Assembly: GCF_011038965.1 (NCBI RefSeq)
Contig: NZ_JAAKEB010000007.1
Span: forward strand, 1-64,000
Direction of reading: 5' to 3'
Source: Adlercreutzia sp. ZJ141
Lineage (GTDB): Bacteria; Actinomycetota; Coriobacteriia; Coriobacteriales; Eggerthellaceae
DNA: 64,000 bases
Shown: positions 44,615 through 53,745 of the stretch, in pieces
How the letters are laid out: the number at the start of each line of letters is the position of its first letter
Numbering within the stretch: the stretch's first letter is position 1
Notes under the pieces: generated by a model
What the model was told of the DNA's origin: nothing
Databases searched by the model: none
The model's input: the letters and a program-made list of their open reading frames with translations, nothing else
Position numbers and translations under genes: made by a program

Positions 44615-45979
44615 ATGCAAATAACCCCCGCGGAAATTCGCGAAACGCTCGCGATGGTGAACAAGCAGAACCTCGACATCCGAACCATCACGCTTGGCCT
44701 AAACCTGCGAGCATGCACCGATTCTGACGTCGATACCATGGCGCGCAAGGTATACGACCGCATGACCCATGCGGCAGAGCGGTTAGTTCCTACCGCTGAA
44801 CAGCTCGAACGTGAATTCGGTATTCCTATCGTGAACAAACGAATCTCTGTTACGCCCATCGCCGAAATTTGCGCGGCCACCAACGCTACCGACCTGTCAC
44901 CCATCGCGCGGGCTATGGATCACGCCGGCAAAGAGGTAGGTGTCGATTTCGTCGGCGGCTTTTCTGCACTGGTACACAAAGGTGCCAGCCGCGCCGACAA
45001 CTGCCTGATGGAATCGATCCCTGAGGCACTGGCCACTACCGATCGGGTATGCTCGAGCGTAAACGTGGGATCAACGCGAGCCGGCATTAACATGGACGCC
45101 GTACTGAAGATGGCCGGTATCATCCGCGAAACCGCCGAGCGCACCGCCGACAACGAATGTATGGGCGCAGGCAAGTTGGTGGTGTTCTGCAACGCCGTTG
45201 AGGACAACCCGTTCATGGCTGGGGCTTTCCATGGTGCCGGCGAGGCCGACGAGACCATAAACGTGGGCGTGTCGGGCCCGGGCGTGGTGCGATCGGTGCT
45301 AGCTGACCTGCCGAAAGACGCCGATCTGACCACCGTGGCAGAAGCTATCAAGGCCACCGCGTTCAAGATCACCCGCGCAGGCGAACTCATGGCACGCGAG
45401 GCTTCGCAACGCCTCGGCTACGCGAAGGGCATCCTGGACCTGTCGCTTGCCCCCACCCCAGCCGAAGGCGACTCTGTTGCCGAAATTCTTGAGGCCATTG
45501 GCGTGGGACAATGCGGCGGCCCGGGCACCACAGCGGCACTGGCCATGCTCAACGACGCCGTGAAGAAGGGCGGCGTTATGGCGTCAAGTTCCGTCGGGGG
45601 GCTTTCCGGCGCGTTCATTCCCGTATCGGAAGACGCCGGCATGATTCGCGCTGCGGAATCCGGCGCACTGTGCTTGGAGAAACTCGAAGCCATGACCTGC
45701 GTGTGCTCGGTTGGCCTGGACATGATTGCCGTTCCCGGCGACACCACGGTAGAAACGATAGCGGGCATTATCGCTGATGAATGTGCTATCGGAATGATCA
45801 ACAACAAGACCACCGCTGTGCGCATCATTCCCGCCATTGGGCGCAGTATGGGGGAGCGCCTAGAGTTCGGCGGGCTTTTGGGATACGCACCCATCATGCC
45901 CGTGAACAAGCATGCAGGCAGCGTGTTCGCTCACCGCGGCGGCCGCATCCCCGCGCCTATCAACAGCTTGAAGAATTAG
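44615..45979 (+). CDS. UPF0210 (PFL/DUF711 family) protein
   Basis: A 454-residue protein of the DUF711 family, which shares a pyruvate-formate-lyase-like fold but lacks a proven reaction. Family segments seen are [35 protein letters not shown] and [68 protein letters not shown] and [16 protein letters not shown] follow. AAAGGAAG precedes the ATG at 44615; the frame stays open upstream to 44228 without family similarity. In many genomes an ACT-domain UPF0237 gene sits directly upstream, but none is seen here. Confidence 0.92.
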   Translation: MQITPAEIRETLAMVNKQNLDIRTITLGLNLRACTDSDVDTMARKVYDRMTHAAERLVPTAEQLEREFGIPIVNKRISVTPIAEICAATNATDLSPIARAMDHAGKEVGVDFVGGFSALVHKGASRADNCLMESIPEALATTDRVCSSVNVGSTRAGINMDAVLKMAGIIRETAERTADNECMGAGKLVVFCNAVEDNPFMAGAFHGAGEADETINVGVSGPGVVRSVLADLPKDADLTTVAEAIKATAFKITRAGELMAREASQRLGYAKGILDLSLAPTPAEGDSVAEILEAIGVGQCGGPGTTAALAMLNDAVKKGGVMASSSVGGLSGAFIPVSEDAGMIRAAESGALCLEKLEAMTCVCSVGLDMIAVPGDTTVETIAGIIADECAIGMINNKTTAVRIIPAIGRSMGERLEFGGLLGYAPIMPVNKHAGSVFAHRGGRIPAPINSLKN

Positions 45980-46011
45980 GGTTACCCAAGAGCTAAACGT
46001 ACCGATTGAGG

Positions 46012-46048
46012 ATGCCGGCCCTTCACCAACGGGCCGGCATTTGATATG
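46012..46048 (+). terminator. Terminator after the UPF0210 gene
   Basis: ATGCCGGCCC at 46012-46021 and GGGCCGGCAT at 46031-46040 are exact complements with a 9-base loop, followed by TTTGATAT. It lies 33 bases after the stop codon. Confidence 0.85.
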
Positions 46049-46155
46049 TCTAGCGTTTCGAAATGGCAAAGGTGGACACCACTGCCAGCGATCTCACTGT
46101 CATGCAACCAAGCTAACGCTTAGCACCTTCGCAGCTTCTTCGAAGCCCGGTCATT

Positions 46156-46878
46156 CTACCGATAAAACCTCGGATATGTTACCGATACACCGCGCGCTTC
46201 GCGGATGCCATCAAGCGATGCCGCCGTCAAATGGGCAAGTCCCTCGTAGAAGGGATGTTCGGCTGCCTCGGCAAGCTCATCGAGGAAATGCCCCGACCAC
46301 GTGAGGAAGTGATCGCGCAAAAACTCGTCTAGACACGTCGGCCGCTCACGCGCAAGCGTTGCCATAAGCGCTAGCATGAGCCCGATATGATCTTCGGGCG
46401 TGCGCTCATCCTGTGTGCGGGCAATGCCATGTGCCCGCATCCACGCACGTAGCTCGAGCGTACTTTTGCCAAACACGACCATTTCGCGGTCAGTATATAC
46501 CGACCCCCAGGGTGGTGTAGGCTTCTTACCTGGACCAATAAACAAACGGCGATATTCCCACATCAGATCGTCATCTGACAAGAAACGTCCTTCGTCGTCG
46601 CGGCAGGTAGCGAGCGAGTCAACCATCATGCGAAGCGCCGATGCCGCCTGATCCTCCGGAACAAACGGCCATGCGGGTGCGGCGGCCTCAACATCGAGAT
46701 CGACCATCGCCTGAAACGACACAGCTGCCGCGCCCTTACGCGGGTCTTGCAGGTAGAACGGGGAAAGCGCCTCCCCAATAAACGCGATCGCCTCAAGTTG
46801 ATCGGCGTCGCGCAACTCAAACTCGTCGGTGTCGCACAGCATTTCGTCGTCGCTTTGGACGCTCTCTTGCTCCGTCAT
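46156..46878 (-). CDS. TorD/DmsD-family redox-enzyme chaperone
   Basis: A 240-residue all-helical cytoplasmic chaperone that helps insert molybdenum cofactor into Tat-exported DMSO/TMAO/selenate-type reductases. LMWEYRRLFIGPGKKPTPPW and GSVYTDREMVVFGKSTLELR are family segments. The conserved TPEDHIGLMLALMATLA motif is present (E-P/x-D-H type). No reductase genes (dmsABC-like) are in this window, so its client must be encoded elsewhere. The first 40 residues are acidic and variable. Confidence 0.85.
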   Translation of the reverse strand: MTEQESVQSDDEMLCDTDEFELRDADQLEAIAFIGEALSPFYLQDPRKGAAAVSFQAMVDLDVEAAAPAWPFVPEDQAASALRMMVDSLATCRDDEGRFLSDDDLMWEYRRLFIGPGKKPTPPWGSVYTDREMVVFGKSTLELRAWMRAHGIARTQDERTPEDHIGLMLALMATLARERPTCLDEFLRDHFLTWSGHFLDELAEAAEHPFYEGLAHLTAASLDGIREARGVSVTYPRFYR

Positions 46879-46913
46879 AGTTCCTCCTTACACCTTTTCC
46901 TGCCGCTTTCTCC

Positions 46914-47837
46914 TTATGCAAGCGGCAGGAGACCTTCTTCTAAGCGCTTTTGTAGAAGCGCCTTGCGAGATTCTCTTACGGCGTCGGACATGATGATGTG
47001 GCCGTAGGCTTCAGTGGGAACGTCGTCGATAATGTCATTGATGATTCGCATGTCAACCGCCGTAAGAAAACGGCTGATAGCAGCTTTTAAATCGGGATTG
47101 GCGCTGTTCCTCATGTAGTCGAAGGGATGAATGGCGTGGCTTTCGCCGTTCTCGTCAACCAAACGATAGCACGACACATTGGCACCGAACGCATCTTGCT
47201 CGAGCGCTTCGGCACTCGCCATGCGTCGCTGAGCCACGGAAGAACTCCGCTTACTGAACAGGGAGCTACCTAAATCGTACACAGGAGCCAACTCATAGGT
47301 CATGTTTTGCCTCATGAGCAGGCCCCAGTTGCCGTTGTTTCGATCGGGATTCTTAATGAACGCATCCACCACGAACATATCCCAAAACCGCTCGCGCACA
47401 CCAGGTGTTCGCTTGAGCAGGTCGGACGTTTCTATCGCAGCCAAAACATCTCCGAGATAGACGCTTTCACCATCCGACGGAGCAGAACTGAATCCTGCAT
47501 TGTCGTCTGACAGGGCATTCTTGATGTCCTTAAACTCGAACAGACGCGAGTCGGGAAACGTGAAGTCCTTGCAAGCGCAGACGATCTTGCCATTTCGATA
47601 GGCGAGGAAAGTTTCGTGCGCGGGAATACCCAACGACTTGTAAATGAGGGCACCAACATGCTCGGAAACAGGGCTTGACGTGTACGAGGGAAGATGACGA
47701 CCTTGCAAGTCACGTGTTGTGCGCGGGTACTTCGCGATCCACGGCTCCCCTTCAAAGACAATGCCTTCTTTCTGGCCGGCGCGCCCGCCATAGAACAAGC
47801 CGCTTATTTTACATTCACGCAGATCAACAACGTCCAC
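46914..47837 (-). CDS. HipA-like (CtkA-type) protein kinase
   Basis: A 307-residue protein with HipA/CtkA kinase features. WIAKYPRTT carries the candidate ATP-binding Lys, and the catalytic loop is FIKNPDRNNGNWGLL with Asp and Asn. The metal-binding motif is ELAPVYDLGSSLFSKRSS. SSPVSEHVGALIYKSLGIPA is the typical N-lobe helix. The GTG at 47837 is preferred because GGGAGGAAA lies 6-14 bases upstream; the frame extends to an ATG at 47873 without such a site. No HipB-type antitoxin gene adjoins it, as in single-gene CtkA kinases. Its target is not known. Confidence 0.8.
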   Translation of the reverse strand: MDVVDLRECKISGLFYGGRAGQKEGIVFEGEPWIAKYPRTTRDLQGRHLPSYTSSPVSEHVGALIYKSLGIPAHETFLAYRNGKIVCACKDFTFPDSRLFEFKDIKNALSDDNAGFSSAPSDGESVYLGDVLAAIETSDLLKRTPGVRERFWDMFVVDAFIKNPDRNNGNWGLLMRQNMTYELAPVYDLGSSLFSKRSSSVAQRRMASAEALEQDAFGANVSCYRLVDENGESHAIHPFDYMRNSANPDLKAAISRFLTAVDMRIINDIIDDVPTEAYGHIIMSDAVRESRKALLQKRLEEGLLPLA

Positions 47838-47941
47838 GAAGCTTTCCTCCCTGTGCGATTCTCTCGACACCATTGTAGCCGATTCGCCCTACGAGAAGGC
47901 ACCATTCGGTGGATTCAGAGCGGGCGAAGCTGGCGGTGGAG

Positions 47942-49621
47942 CTAGTCGCGAGTGAGCTTGCGATGGACGCGATGCGGTTTGGCGGCTTCCTCTCCCAAAC
48001 GCTCGATCTTGTTCTTCTGGTAGCTGTCGAAGTTGCCTTCGAACCAGAACCAGGCACCGGGGTTTTCGTCAGTGCCTTCCCACGCCAGAATGTGTGTGGC
48101 AATGCGGTCAAGGAACATGCGATCGTGGCTAGTCACCACAACGCAACCGGGAAACTCCATGAGCGCTTCCTCGAGGCTTTCCAACGTTTCGACATCAAGG
48201 TCGTTCGTGGGTTCGTCAAGCAGCAGCAGGTTACCGCCTTCTTTAAGCGTGAGCGCCAGGTTCAGGCGATTGCGCTCGCCACCCGACAGCACGCCTGCCG
48301 GTTTCTGCTGATCGGAGCCCTTAAAGCCAAACGCGGCAACGTACGCGCGGCTGGGAACTTCGGTGTCACCCACCTGCATGAAGTCGAGCCCGTCGGACAC
48401 AACCTCCCACAGTTTCTTGTTCGGATCGATATTCTCGCGACCCTGATCAACGTAGGATACCTTGGCCGTCTCGCCCAACGTAAGCGCACCTGACGTGGGT
48501 GCTTCCTGCCCGACGATCATCTTGAACAGCGTCGACTTACCCACGCCATTCGGGCCGATGACGCCAACGATGCCATTGCGCGGCAGGTTAAACGACAGGT
48601 CGTCGATGAGCACGCGATCACCGAACGCCTTGTGCAGGTGCTCAGCACGCAGCACTTCTGCCCCCAAGCGCGGACCGACGGGAATGTGGATTTCCGTGAA
48701 GTCAACGCGCTTTGACGCAGCTGCTTCGGCAACCATGCGGTCGTAGTTCTCCAAACGGGCCTTACTCTTCGCCTGACGAGCCTTCGGCGAACTGCGCACC
48801 CACTCGAGTTCCCGGCGCATGCGCTTGGCTAGCTTCGCGTCTTTTTGGCCCTGCGCCTCCATGCGCGCCGCCTTCGTTTCCAAATATGTGGAGTAGTTGC
48901 CCTTGTACGGGAACAACCGCCCGCGATCGACTTCGCAAATCCACTCGGCCACATTGTCGAGGAAGTAGCGGTCGTGCGTGACAGCCAGCACGGCGCCGGG
49001 ATAGCGCTTCAAGAACTGCTCGAGCCACAGCACCGACTCCGCATCGAGATGATTCGTAGGCTCGTCAAGAAGCAGCAGGTCGGGCGCTTCAAGCAACAAG
49101 CGGCACAGCGCCACGCGGCGACGCTCGCCGCCCGACAGCACGCGCACCGGCATATCGGGATCGGGGCATTGCAGAGCGTCCATCGCCTGCGACAATTGGC
49201 TGTCCAAATCCCAGCCGTTCTTCGCATCGATTTCGTCTTGCAAACGGCCCATCTCGTCCATGAGTGCGTCGAAGTCGGCATCAGGCTCGGCCATTTCCAT
49301 GCCGATAGCGTTAAAGCGCTCGACTTTTGCCAGAATATCGCCGAATGCCATCTGCACGTTTTCGAGAACGGTCTTGTCGTCGTCAAGCGGCGGCTCCTGC
49401 TGCAAAATACCCACCGTATAGCCCGGCGTTAAGCGCGCCTCGCCGTTCGACACGTCTTCGAGCCCTGCCATTAGCTTCAGCAGCGTCGACTTCCCCATGC
49501 CGTTCGGGCCGACCACGCCGATCTTCGCGCCTGGATAAAACGACAGCGACACGTCGTCGAGGATAACCTTGTCGCCGTGGGCCTTACGGGCCTTATACAT
49601 TTGATAGATGAATTCCGCCAT
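47942..49621 (-). CDS. ettA: Energy-dependent translational throttle protein EttA (ABC-F)
   Basis: A 559-residue soluble twin-ABC protein. The N-terminus EFIYQMYKARKAHGDKVILD is characteristic of EttA. The first ABC has VGPNGMGKSTLLKLMAG, LSGGERRRVALCRLLL and LLLLDEPTNHLDAES. The arm and PtIM linker region (about 240-300) is present. The second ABC has GPNGVGKSTLFKMIVG, LSGGERNRLNLALTL and LLLLDEPTNDLDVET. EttA senses the ATP/ADP ratio at the ribosomal E site and gates the first elongation step. Monocistronic by spacing. Confidence 0.95.
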   Translation of the reverse strand: MAEFIYQMYKARKAHGDKVILDDVSLSFYPGAKIGVVGPNGMGKSTLLKLMAGLEDVSNGEARLTPGYTVGILQQEPPLDDDKTVLENVQMAFGDILAKVERFNAIGMEMAEPDADFDALMDEMGRLQDEIDAKNGWDLDSQLSQAMDALQCPDPDMPVRVLSGGERRRVALCRLLLEAPDLLLLDEPTNHLDAESVLWLEQFLKRYPGAVLAVTHDRYFLDNVAEWICEVDRGRLFPYKGNYSTYLETKAARMEAQGQKDAKLAKRMRRELEWVRSSPKARQAKSKARLENYDRMVAEAAASKRVDFTEIHIPVGPRLGAEVLRAEHLHKAFGDRVLIDDLSFNLPRNGIVGVIGPNGVGKSTLFKMIVGQEAPTSGALTLGETAKVSYVDQGRENIDPNKKLWEVVSDGLDFMQVGDTEVPSRAYVAAFGFKGSDQQKPAGVLSGGERNRLNLALTLKEGGNLLLLDEPTNDLDVETLESLEEALMEFPGCVVVTSHDRMFLDRIATHILAWEGTDENPGAWFWFEGNFDSYQKNKIERLGEEAAKPHRVHRKLTRD

Positions 49622-49802
49622 GATGCTCCTTGCTCACGTGGGGCGCACCGCTCCCGCGTTTGCGGCGCGACGTGCGGTTGCGCGCTCGTATGCGCGCCTG
49701 CCCAGGGGCTTTCCGAATGTCGTCTATTTTCGCATGGAATGTTGAAGAGGGCGAGAAGAATTCAAGGGAACAGAACGAGCGCTCGTGAACGCGCGCGACG
49801 AG

Positions 49803-51716
49803 CTATTCCCCGAAGAACGCTCCCGATTGACGCCCCCACAGGTGCGCGTACGTGCCGCCCGCTTCGACCAACTGGTCGTGTGTTCCGTCTTCCACCACAC
49901 CGCCATCGCCAAGCACCACGATGCGGTCGAGGTTCGCCACCGTGCTCAACCGATGCGCCACCACAATGGCCGTACGGCCGCTCATCAGGCGTGCGAGTGC
50001 ATCTTGTACGAGCGCTTCGCTTTCCGAATCGAGGGCGCTGGTAGCCTCATCGAGCACCAGAATAGGGCAGTCGGCCAGCATGGCCCGCGCGATAACAATG
50101 CGCTGCCGCTGCCCACCCGATAGCTTGATGCCGCGCTCGCCGGTGATGGTGTCGAAACCCTGCGGCAGCTTCTCGATAAACTCAAGCGCGTTCGCCTGCC
50201 GCGCCGCCTCGCGAATTTGGTCGATGGTTGCATCGGGTCTGCCGTACGCAATGTTTTCGGCGATGCTACGATGGAACAGCAGCGACTCCTGCGGTACGTA
50301 CGCGATGTTGCGACGCAGGCTTTGCTGTGTGACGCGCGCAACATCTTGCCCGTCAACAAGGATACGCCCTTCCTGAATGTCAACCAACCGCAGCAGCAAC
50401 TTTGTGAGCGTAGTTTTTCCCGCCCCACTCATGCCCACCAAGCCAACGCGCTGACCAGCGGGAATGTGCAAGTCGAAATCGTGGAATACGCTCGTTTGTA
50501 CGCCACCATCGTCGTAGCTAAACCCGATGCGCTCGAAGTCGATAGAGCCTTCGCGCACCACCAGCGGCGTTGCATCGTCAACGTCGGCCACAAGCCGCGG
50601 TTCATCGAGCACCACCGTCATGCCACTCGCATCGCCGAACGCACGGTTAAAGCGCTGCAGCCCCGAGTTAATGAAGTTGAACTGGATGGTGATGGTGTAG
50701 GTGTAGGTGAACATCATCACCAGCGTGCCCGCCGTAATACCGAACCACGCGTTGCCACCTGAAATGAACACCGTCACCACACTCATGATGACAACCGCCA
50801 AGCATGCGGTAATAATGCCACGCGCCAGCGACGAACGCATCCGCTTCGAATCACGCGCAACTACTTCCTTATTCGCCGCATCGAACAAGGCACGCTCGTA
50901 GTCTTCTCGGCCGTAGGTTTTCACCGACAGAATGTTCGTAACAGCATCGGAAAGCTCGCCTGACAAGTTGTTCTGCGCCGTGGCAGCCTTCTCGTTTAAG
51001 TGCAGGATGCGCTTGTACATGATGTAAGACACGCTGGCATACACCGACAGTAGCACGAGCAGCACGCACACATACACCGGAACGCGCGGGCCTAACAGCA
51101 CACACACATAGATGATCGAGCCCGTGACCGGCAGAAACGGATGCACCATCGCCTCAACAAGCTGGTTGTACGCGCTCATGAACTTCGAGGTTTGCGACAC
51201 CAGCGTACCGCCGAAGCGGTTCGTGTGGAAACTCATCGATTGGTTCGACAGCGCGTCGAATGCCATGGTTGCAAGATCGTAGTTCACGGCAATTTCGAGC
51301 TTCCACAGCGTGTAGTCTTGCAGCTTACTGCACGTTTGCCCGCACACGTTGATAAGCACCAACGCAGCAATGTAAGGCCCGAACACCTGAAACACCTGAT
51401 CGGGTGGAACTGGAGAAGAACTCACCCGGTCGACGATAAGGCCCATAACAAACGGGTTGCCGTACGTTTGAAATCCGCCGAACCCAAGCGTCGACAGAAC
51501 CAGCGCCACAAACAGCCCTAAGTGGTTCTTTGTCGCCACCCAATAATAGTGAAGCGTGCGGCGCGTAACGGAAGGGCGCGCTTGCTTGCCACCCTGCTCG
51601 CGCTGCTGATCTTGGCCGCTCTGCCCGCTTTGTCCGCCCTGCTGGTTCTGCTTGTGCTGCTCGCTCTGCTCGCGCTGCTGCCCGTCGCACGTGTTCGCAT
51701 TCTGCTTATCCGACAT
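49803..51716 (-). CDS. ABC exporter (fused membrane and ATPase domains)
   Basis: A 637-residue type IV ABC exporter half-transporter. After a Gln/Gly-rich N-terminal tail (about 50 residues) come six membrane helices. The ATPase domain follows with VGMSGAGKTTLTKLLLRLV (Walker A), LSGGQRQRIVIARAML (signature), ILVLDEATSALDSESEALVQ (Walker B) and VVAHRLSTV (His switch). The start overlaps the tlyA stop by 11 bases, so it is coupled to tlyA. It probably acts as a homodimer because no second half-transporter adjoins. Substrate is unknown. Confidence 0.92.
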   Translation of the reverse strand: MSDKQNANTCDGQQREQSEQHKQNQQGGQSGQSGQDQQREQGGKQARPSVTRRTLHYYWVATKNHLGLFVALVLSTLGFGGFQTYGNPFVMGLIVDRVSSSPVPPDQVFQVFGPYIAALVLINVCGQTCSKLQDYTLWKLEIAVNYDLATMAFDALSNQSMSFHTNRFGGTLVSQTSKFMSAYNQLVEAMVHPFLPVTGSIIYVCVLLGPRVPVYVCVLLVLLSVYASVSYIMYKRILHLNEKAATAQNNLSGELSDAVTNILSVKTYGREDYERALFDAANKEVVARDSKRMRSSLARGIITACLAVVIMSVVTVFISGGNAWFGITAGTLVMMFTYTYTITIQFNFINSGLQRFNRAFGDASGMTVVLDEPRLVADVDDATPLVVREGSIDFERIGFSYDDGGVQTSVFHDFDLHIPAGQRVGLVGMSGAGKTTLTKLLLRLVDIQEGRILVDGQDVARVTQQSLRRNIAYVPQESLLFHRSIAENIAYGRPDATIDQIREAARQANALEFIEKLPQGFDTITGERGIKLSGGQRQRIVIARAMLADCPILVLDEATSALDSESEALVQDALARLMSGRTAIVVAHRLSTVANLDRIVVLGDGGVVEDGTHDQLVEAGGTYAHLWGRQSGAFFGE

Positions 51717-52455
51717 ACACCGACCTCACCAAATACTCCACGTTGCCTTCCGCCCCTCGAATGGGGCTTTCCACCACGCCTGTTACACGAAAGTTTTGCG
51801 CGCCAAGTGCCGCGCACACCTCATCGACCGTGCGCAGGCGAACTGTCTCGTCGCGAACGATGCCGCGGTCGGTTTCGTTGTGTGCCGACTCGAACTGGGG
51901 TTTCACCAGCGCAATGAGCACGCTTTCCTGCCCGGGTGCCGCCCCGCGTTTGCACAACCCCGCAAACACCGGCGCTAAGTCGGCGAGCCCAATGAAGCTC
52001 AAATCGGCCACCAGCACGTCAAAAGGCGCCCCCAGTTGCTCAGGCGTTGCAAGCCTGATATTTGTCCGCTCGAAGATGCGCACGCGAGCATCTTGCTGCA
52101 ACTTCCACGCGAGCAGCCCGTAGCCAACATCCACGCAGGTAACCTGTACCGCGCCCGCCTGTAGCAGGCAATCGGTGAAACCGCCGGTCGATGATCCGAT
52201 GTCGATACAGCGCAAGCCGCGCACGCTTTGCCCGAACGCGTCGAGTGCGCCTTGCAGCTTGTGCCCTCCACGCGACACGAAGCGCTTGCGGCCGCGCACG
52301 AAGATGCTGGCATCGGGGCGAACCTTCATGGCCGCACTGGTTGCATACACGTCATCAACGCGCACCTCGTGTGCGATAACGGCCCGCAACACCTCGTCGC
52401 GAGATTCGAATGATCCCTGCTCAACCAACAGATCGTCGAGCCGCACCTTCCGCAT
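51706..52455 (-). CDS. tlyA: TlyA-family rRNA 2'-O-methyltransferase
   Basis: A 249-residue protein with an N-terminal S4 RNA-binding domain (RLDDLLVEQGSFESRDEVLR) and a C-terminal FtsJ-type methyltransferase. SAM motif I is CIDIGSSTGGFTDCLLQAGA. VDVGYGLLAWKL, FDVLVADLSFIGLADL and LIALVKPQFES carry the K-D-K-E type catalytic residues. TlyA methylates C1920 of 23S and, in some species, C1409 of 16S rRNA. The start at 52455 has AAAGG 11 bases upstream. The gene follows asd by 20 bases and overlaps the exporter gene downstream. Confidence 0.93.
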   Translation of the reverse strand: MRKVRLDDLLVEQGSFESRDEVLRAVIAHEVRVDDVYATSAAMKVRPDASIFVRGRKRFVSRGGHKLQGALDAFGQSVRGLRCIDIGSSTGGFTDCLLQAGAVQVTCVDVGYGLLAWKLQQDARVRIFERTNIRLATPEQLGAPFDVLVADLSFIGLADLAPVFAGLCKRGAAPGQESVLIALVKPQFESAHNETDRGIVRDETVRLRTVDEVCAALGAQNFRVTGVVESPIRGAEGNVEYLVRSVYVG

Positions 52456-52475
52456 GCCGCTAAAAACCTTTGAGG

Positions 52476-53525
52476 TTAGGGCAACAATAGCTGGGCGATC
52501 TGTACTGCGTTCAACGCCGCCCCTTTGCGGATTTGATCGGCGACATTCCAAAACGCCAAGCCGTGCTCCACGGTGGGGTCTTTACGCAAACGCCCCACGT
52601 ACGAGCCGTCGGTTCCGGCCAGCAAGCCGGGCATGGGGTACACGTTGTTCGCCGGATCGTCCATGAGGGTGATTCCTGGCGCAGCCGCAAGCGCAGCGCG
52701 AGCAGCATCCACCGTCACGTCGCCCTCGAACTCCACGTTGATGGATTCGCCGTGGCAGCGAAGTACAGGCACGCGCACGCACGTAGCGGCAACCTGAATA
52801 TTGTCATCACCCATGATCTTCTTGGTTTCCACAACCATCTTCCATTCTTCCTTAGTGGAAGCGTCGTCGAGGAATTTGTCGATATGAGGAATGCAATTGA
52901 ACGCAATACGATGCTGGAACGCCTTTACCGTCAGCTCGTCGTCGGGTGTGCCGTTGAGGTACTCGCGCGTCTGGTCGTACAGCTCGGCCATGGCAGGCGC
53001 ACCCGCGCCGCTGGCTGCTTGGTAGGTGGACACCACCACGCGCGTGATACGCGACAGCTCGTAGAGCGGCTTTAAGGCCACCACCATCTGGATGGTGGAG
53101 CAGTTGGGGTTGGCAATAACGCCATTGTGCCAACTCACGTCGGTCGGGTTCACCTCGGGCACCACCAGCGGCACGTCTGCGTCCATACGGAACGCGCTGG
53201 AGTTGTCGATCATAACCGCACCGGCAGCAACCACGGCCTCGCGCATGGCGTGCGACACGTCCGACCCAGCACTGAAGAGGGCAATATCTACGCCCTCAAA
53301 CGCCTGAGGTGTCATTTCTTGCACGGTCAATTCGCCTGCGGCAACCTGCCCACAGCCGTCAAAAGGCACCGTTGTACCGGCACTGCGAGCCGACGCCAAC
53401 GCGCGAACTTCGCTCGCCGGAAAATCGAGATCATGCAGCACCTTCAAAAACTCGCGTCCCACCGCGCCCGTTGCTCCCGCAACCGCCACCACCGGGTTTG
53501 CCGGCATTTCCTTCGTCCACGCCAT
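52476..53525 (-). CDS. asd: Aspartate-semialdehyde dehydrogenase
   Basis: A 349-residue enzyme that reduces aspartyl phosphate to aspartate semialdehyde, the second step to lysine/DAP, threonine and methionine. VAVAGATGAVGREFLKVL binds NADPH, IANPNCSTIQMVVAL carries the catalytic Cys, and RVPVLRCHGESINVEF holds the catalytic His. Length and domains are normal. lysC, which encodes the preceding enzyme, lies upstream on the same strand, separated by about 220 bases of foldback DNA rather than the short gap expected. Confidence 0.96.
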   Translation of the reverse strand: MAWTKEMPANPVVAVAGATGAVGREFLKVLHDLDFPASEVRALASARSAGTTVPFDGCGQVAAGELTVQEMTPQAFEGVDIALFSAGSDVSHAMREAVVAAGAVMIDNSSAFRMDADVPLVVPEVNPTDVSWHNGVIANPNCSTIQMVVALKPLYELSRITRVVVSTYQAASGAGAPAMAELYDQTREYLNGTPDDELTVKAFQHRIAFNCIPHIDKFLDDASTKEEWKMVVETKKIMGDDNIQVAATCVRVPVLRCHGESINVEFEGDVTVDAARAALAAAPGITLMDDPANNVYPMPGLLAGTDGSYVGRLRKDPTVEHGLAFWNVADQIRKGAALNAVQIAQLLLP

Positions 53526-53602
53526 AATCTTCTCCTTGTTCGCAAAAACCCTTATCGTTCGTACTTGATGTAAAAGCTACTGGTCGTTCGTAGAGTCAGC
53601 GA

Positions 53603-53702
53603 GAAGCGTTCCGGTGCTCCAGATTGACGCGAAAGTGCGAGGAAGCGTACTTTGGTACGCGACGAGCACTTGGAGCGGCAAGATGGAGTGCCCGAACGCT
53701 TC
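53603..53702. repeat. Foldback element between lysC and asd
   Basis: Two 48-base arms (53603-53650 and 53655-53702) are imperfect inverted repeats with a 4-base loop. About 34 of 48 positions pair, with GAAGCGTTC at the base, an AAGTGC block in the middle and GCGTAC at the tip. It occupies most of the asd leader. Confidence 0.75.
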
Positions 53703-53715
53703 GTAGCGTCGGCCC

Positions 53716-53743
53716 GTTCCGTCGATCGTTAGATCGACGGAAC
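53716..53743. repeat. Perfect 12-bp hairpin immediately after lysC
   Basis: GTTCCGTCGATC at 53716-53727 and GATCGACGGAAC at 53732-53743 are exact complements with a 4-base loop. The stem starts 2 bases beyond the lysC stop. No T-run follows on the minus strand, so it may stabilise the lysC mRNA or attenuate read-through into asd rather than end transcription fully. Confidence 0.75.
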
Positions 53744-53745
53744 CA

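Noticed and set aside
46914-47873. HipA-like kinase considered as part of an anti-phage defence island
   Set aside because: Flanking genes are a redox chaperone and a ribosome factor; no restriction, retron, abortive-infection or other defence gene was recognised nearby.
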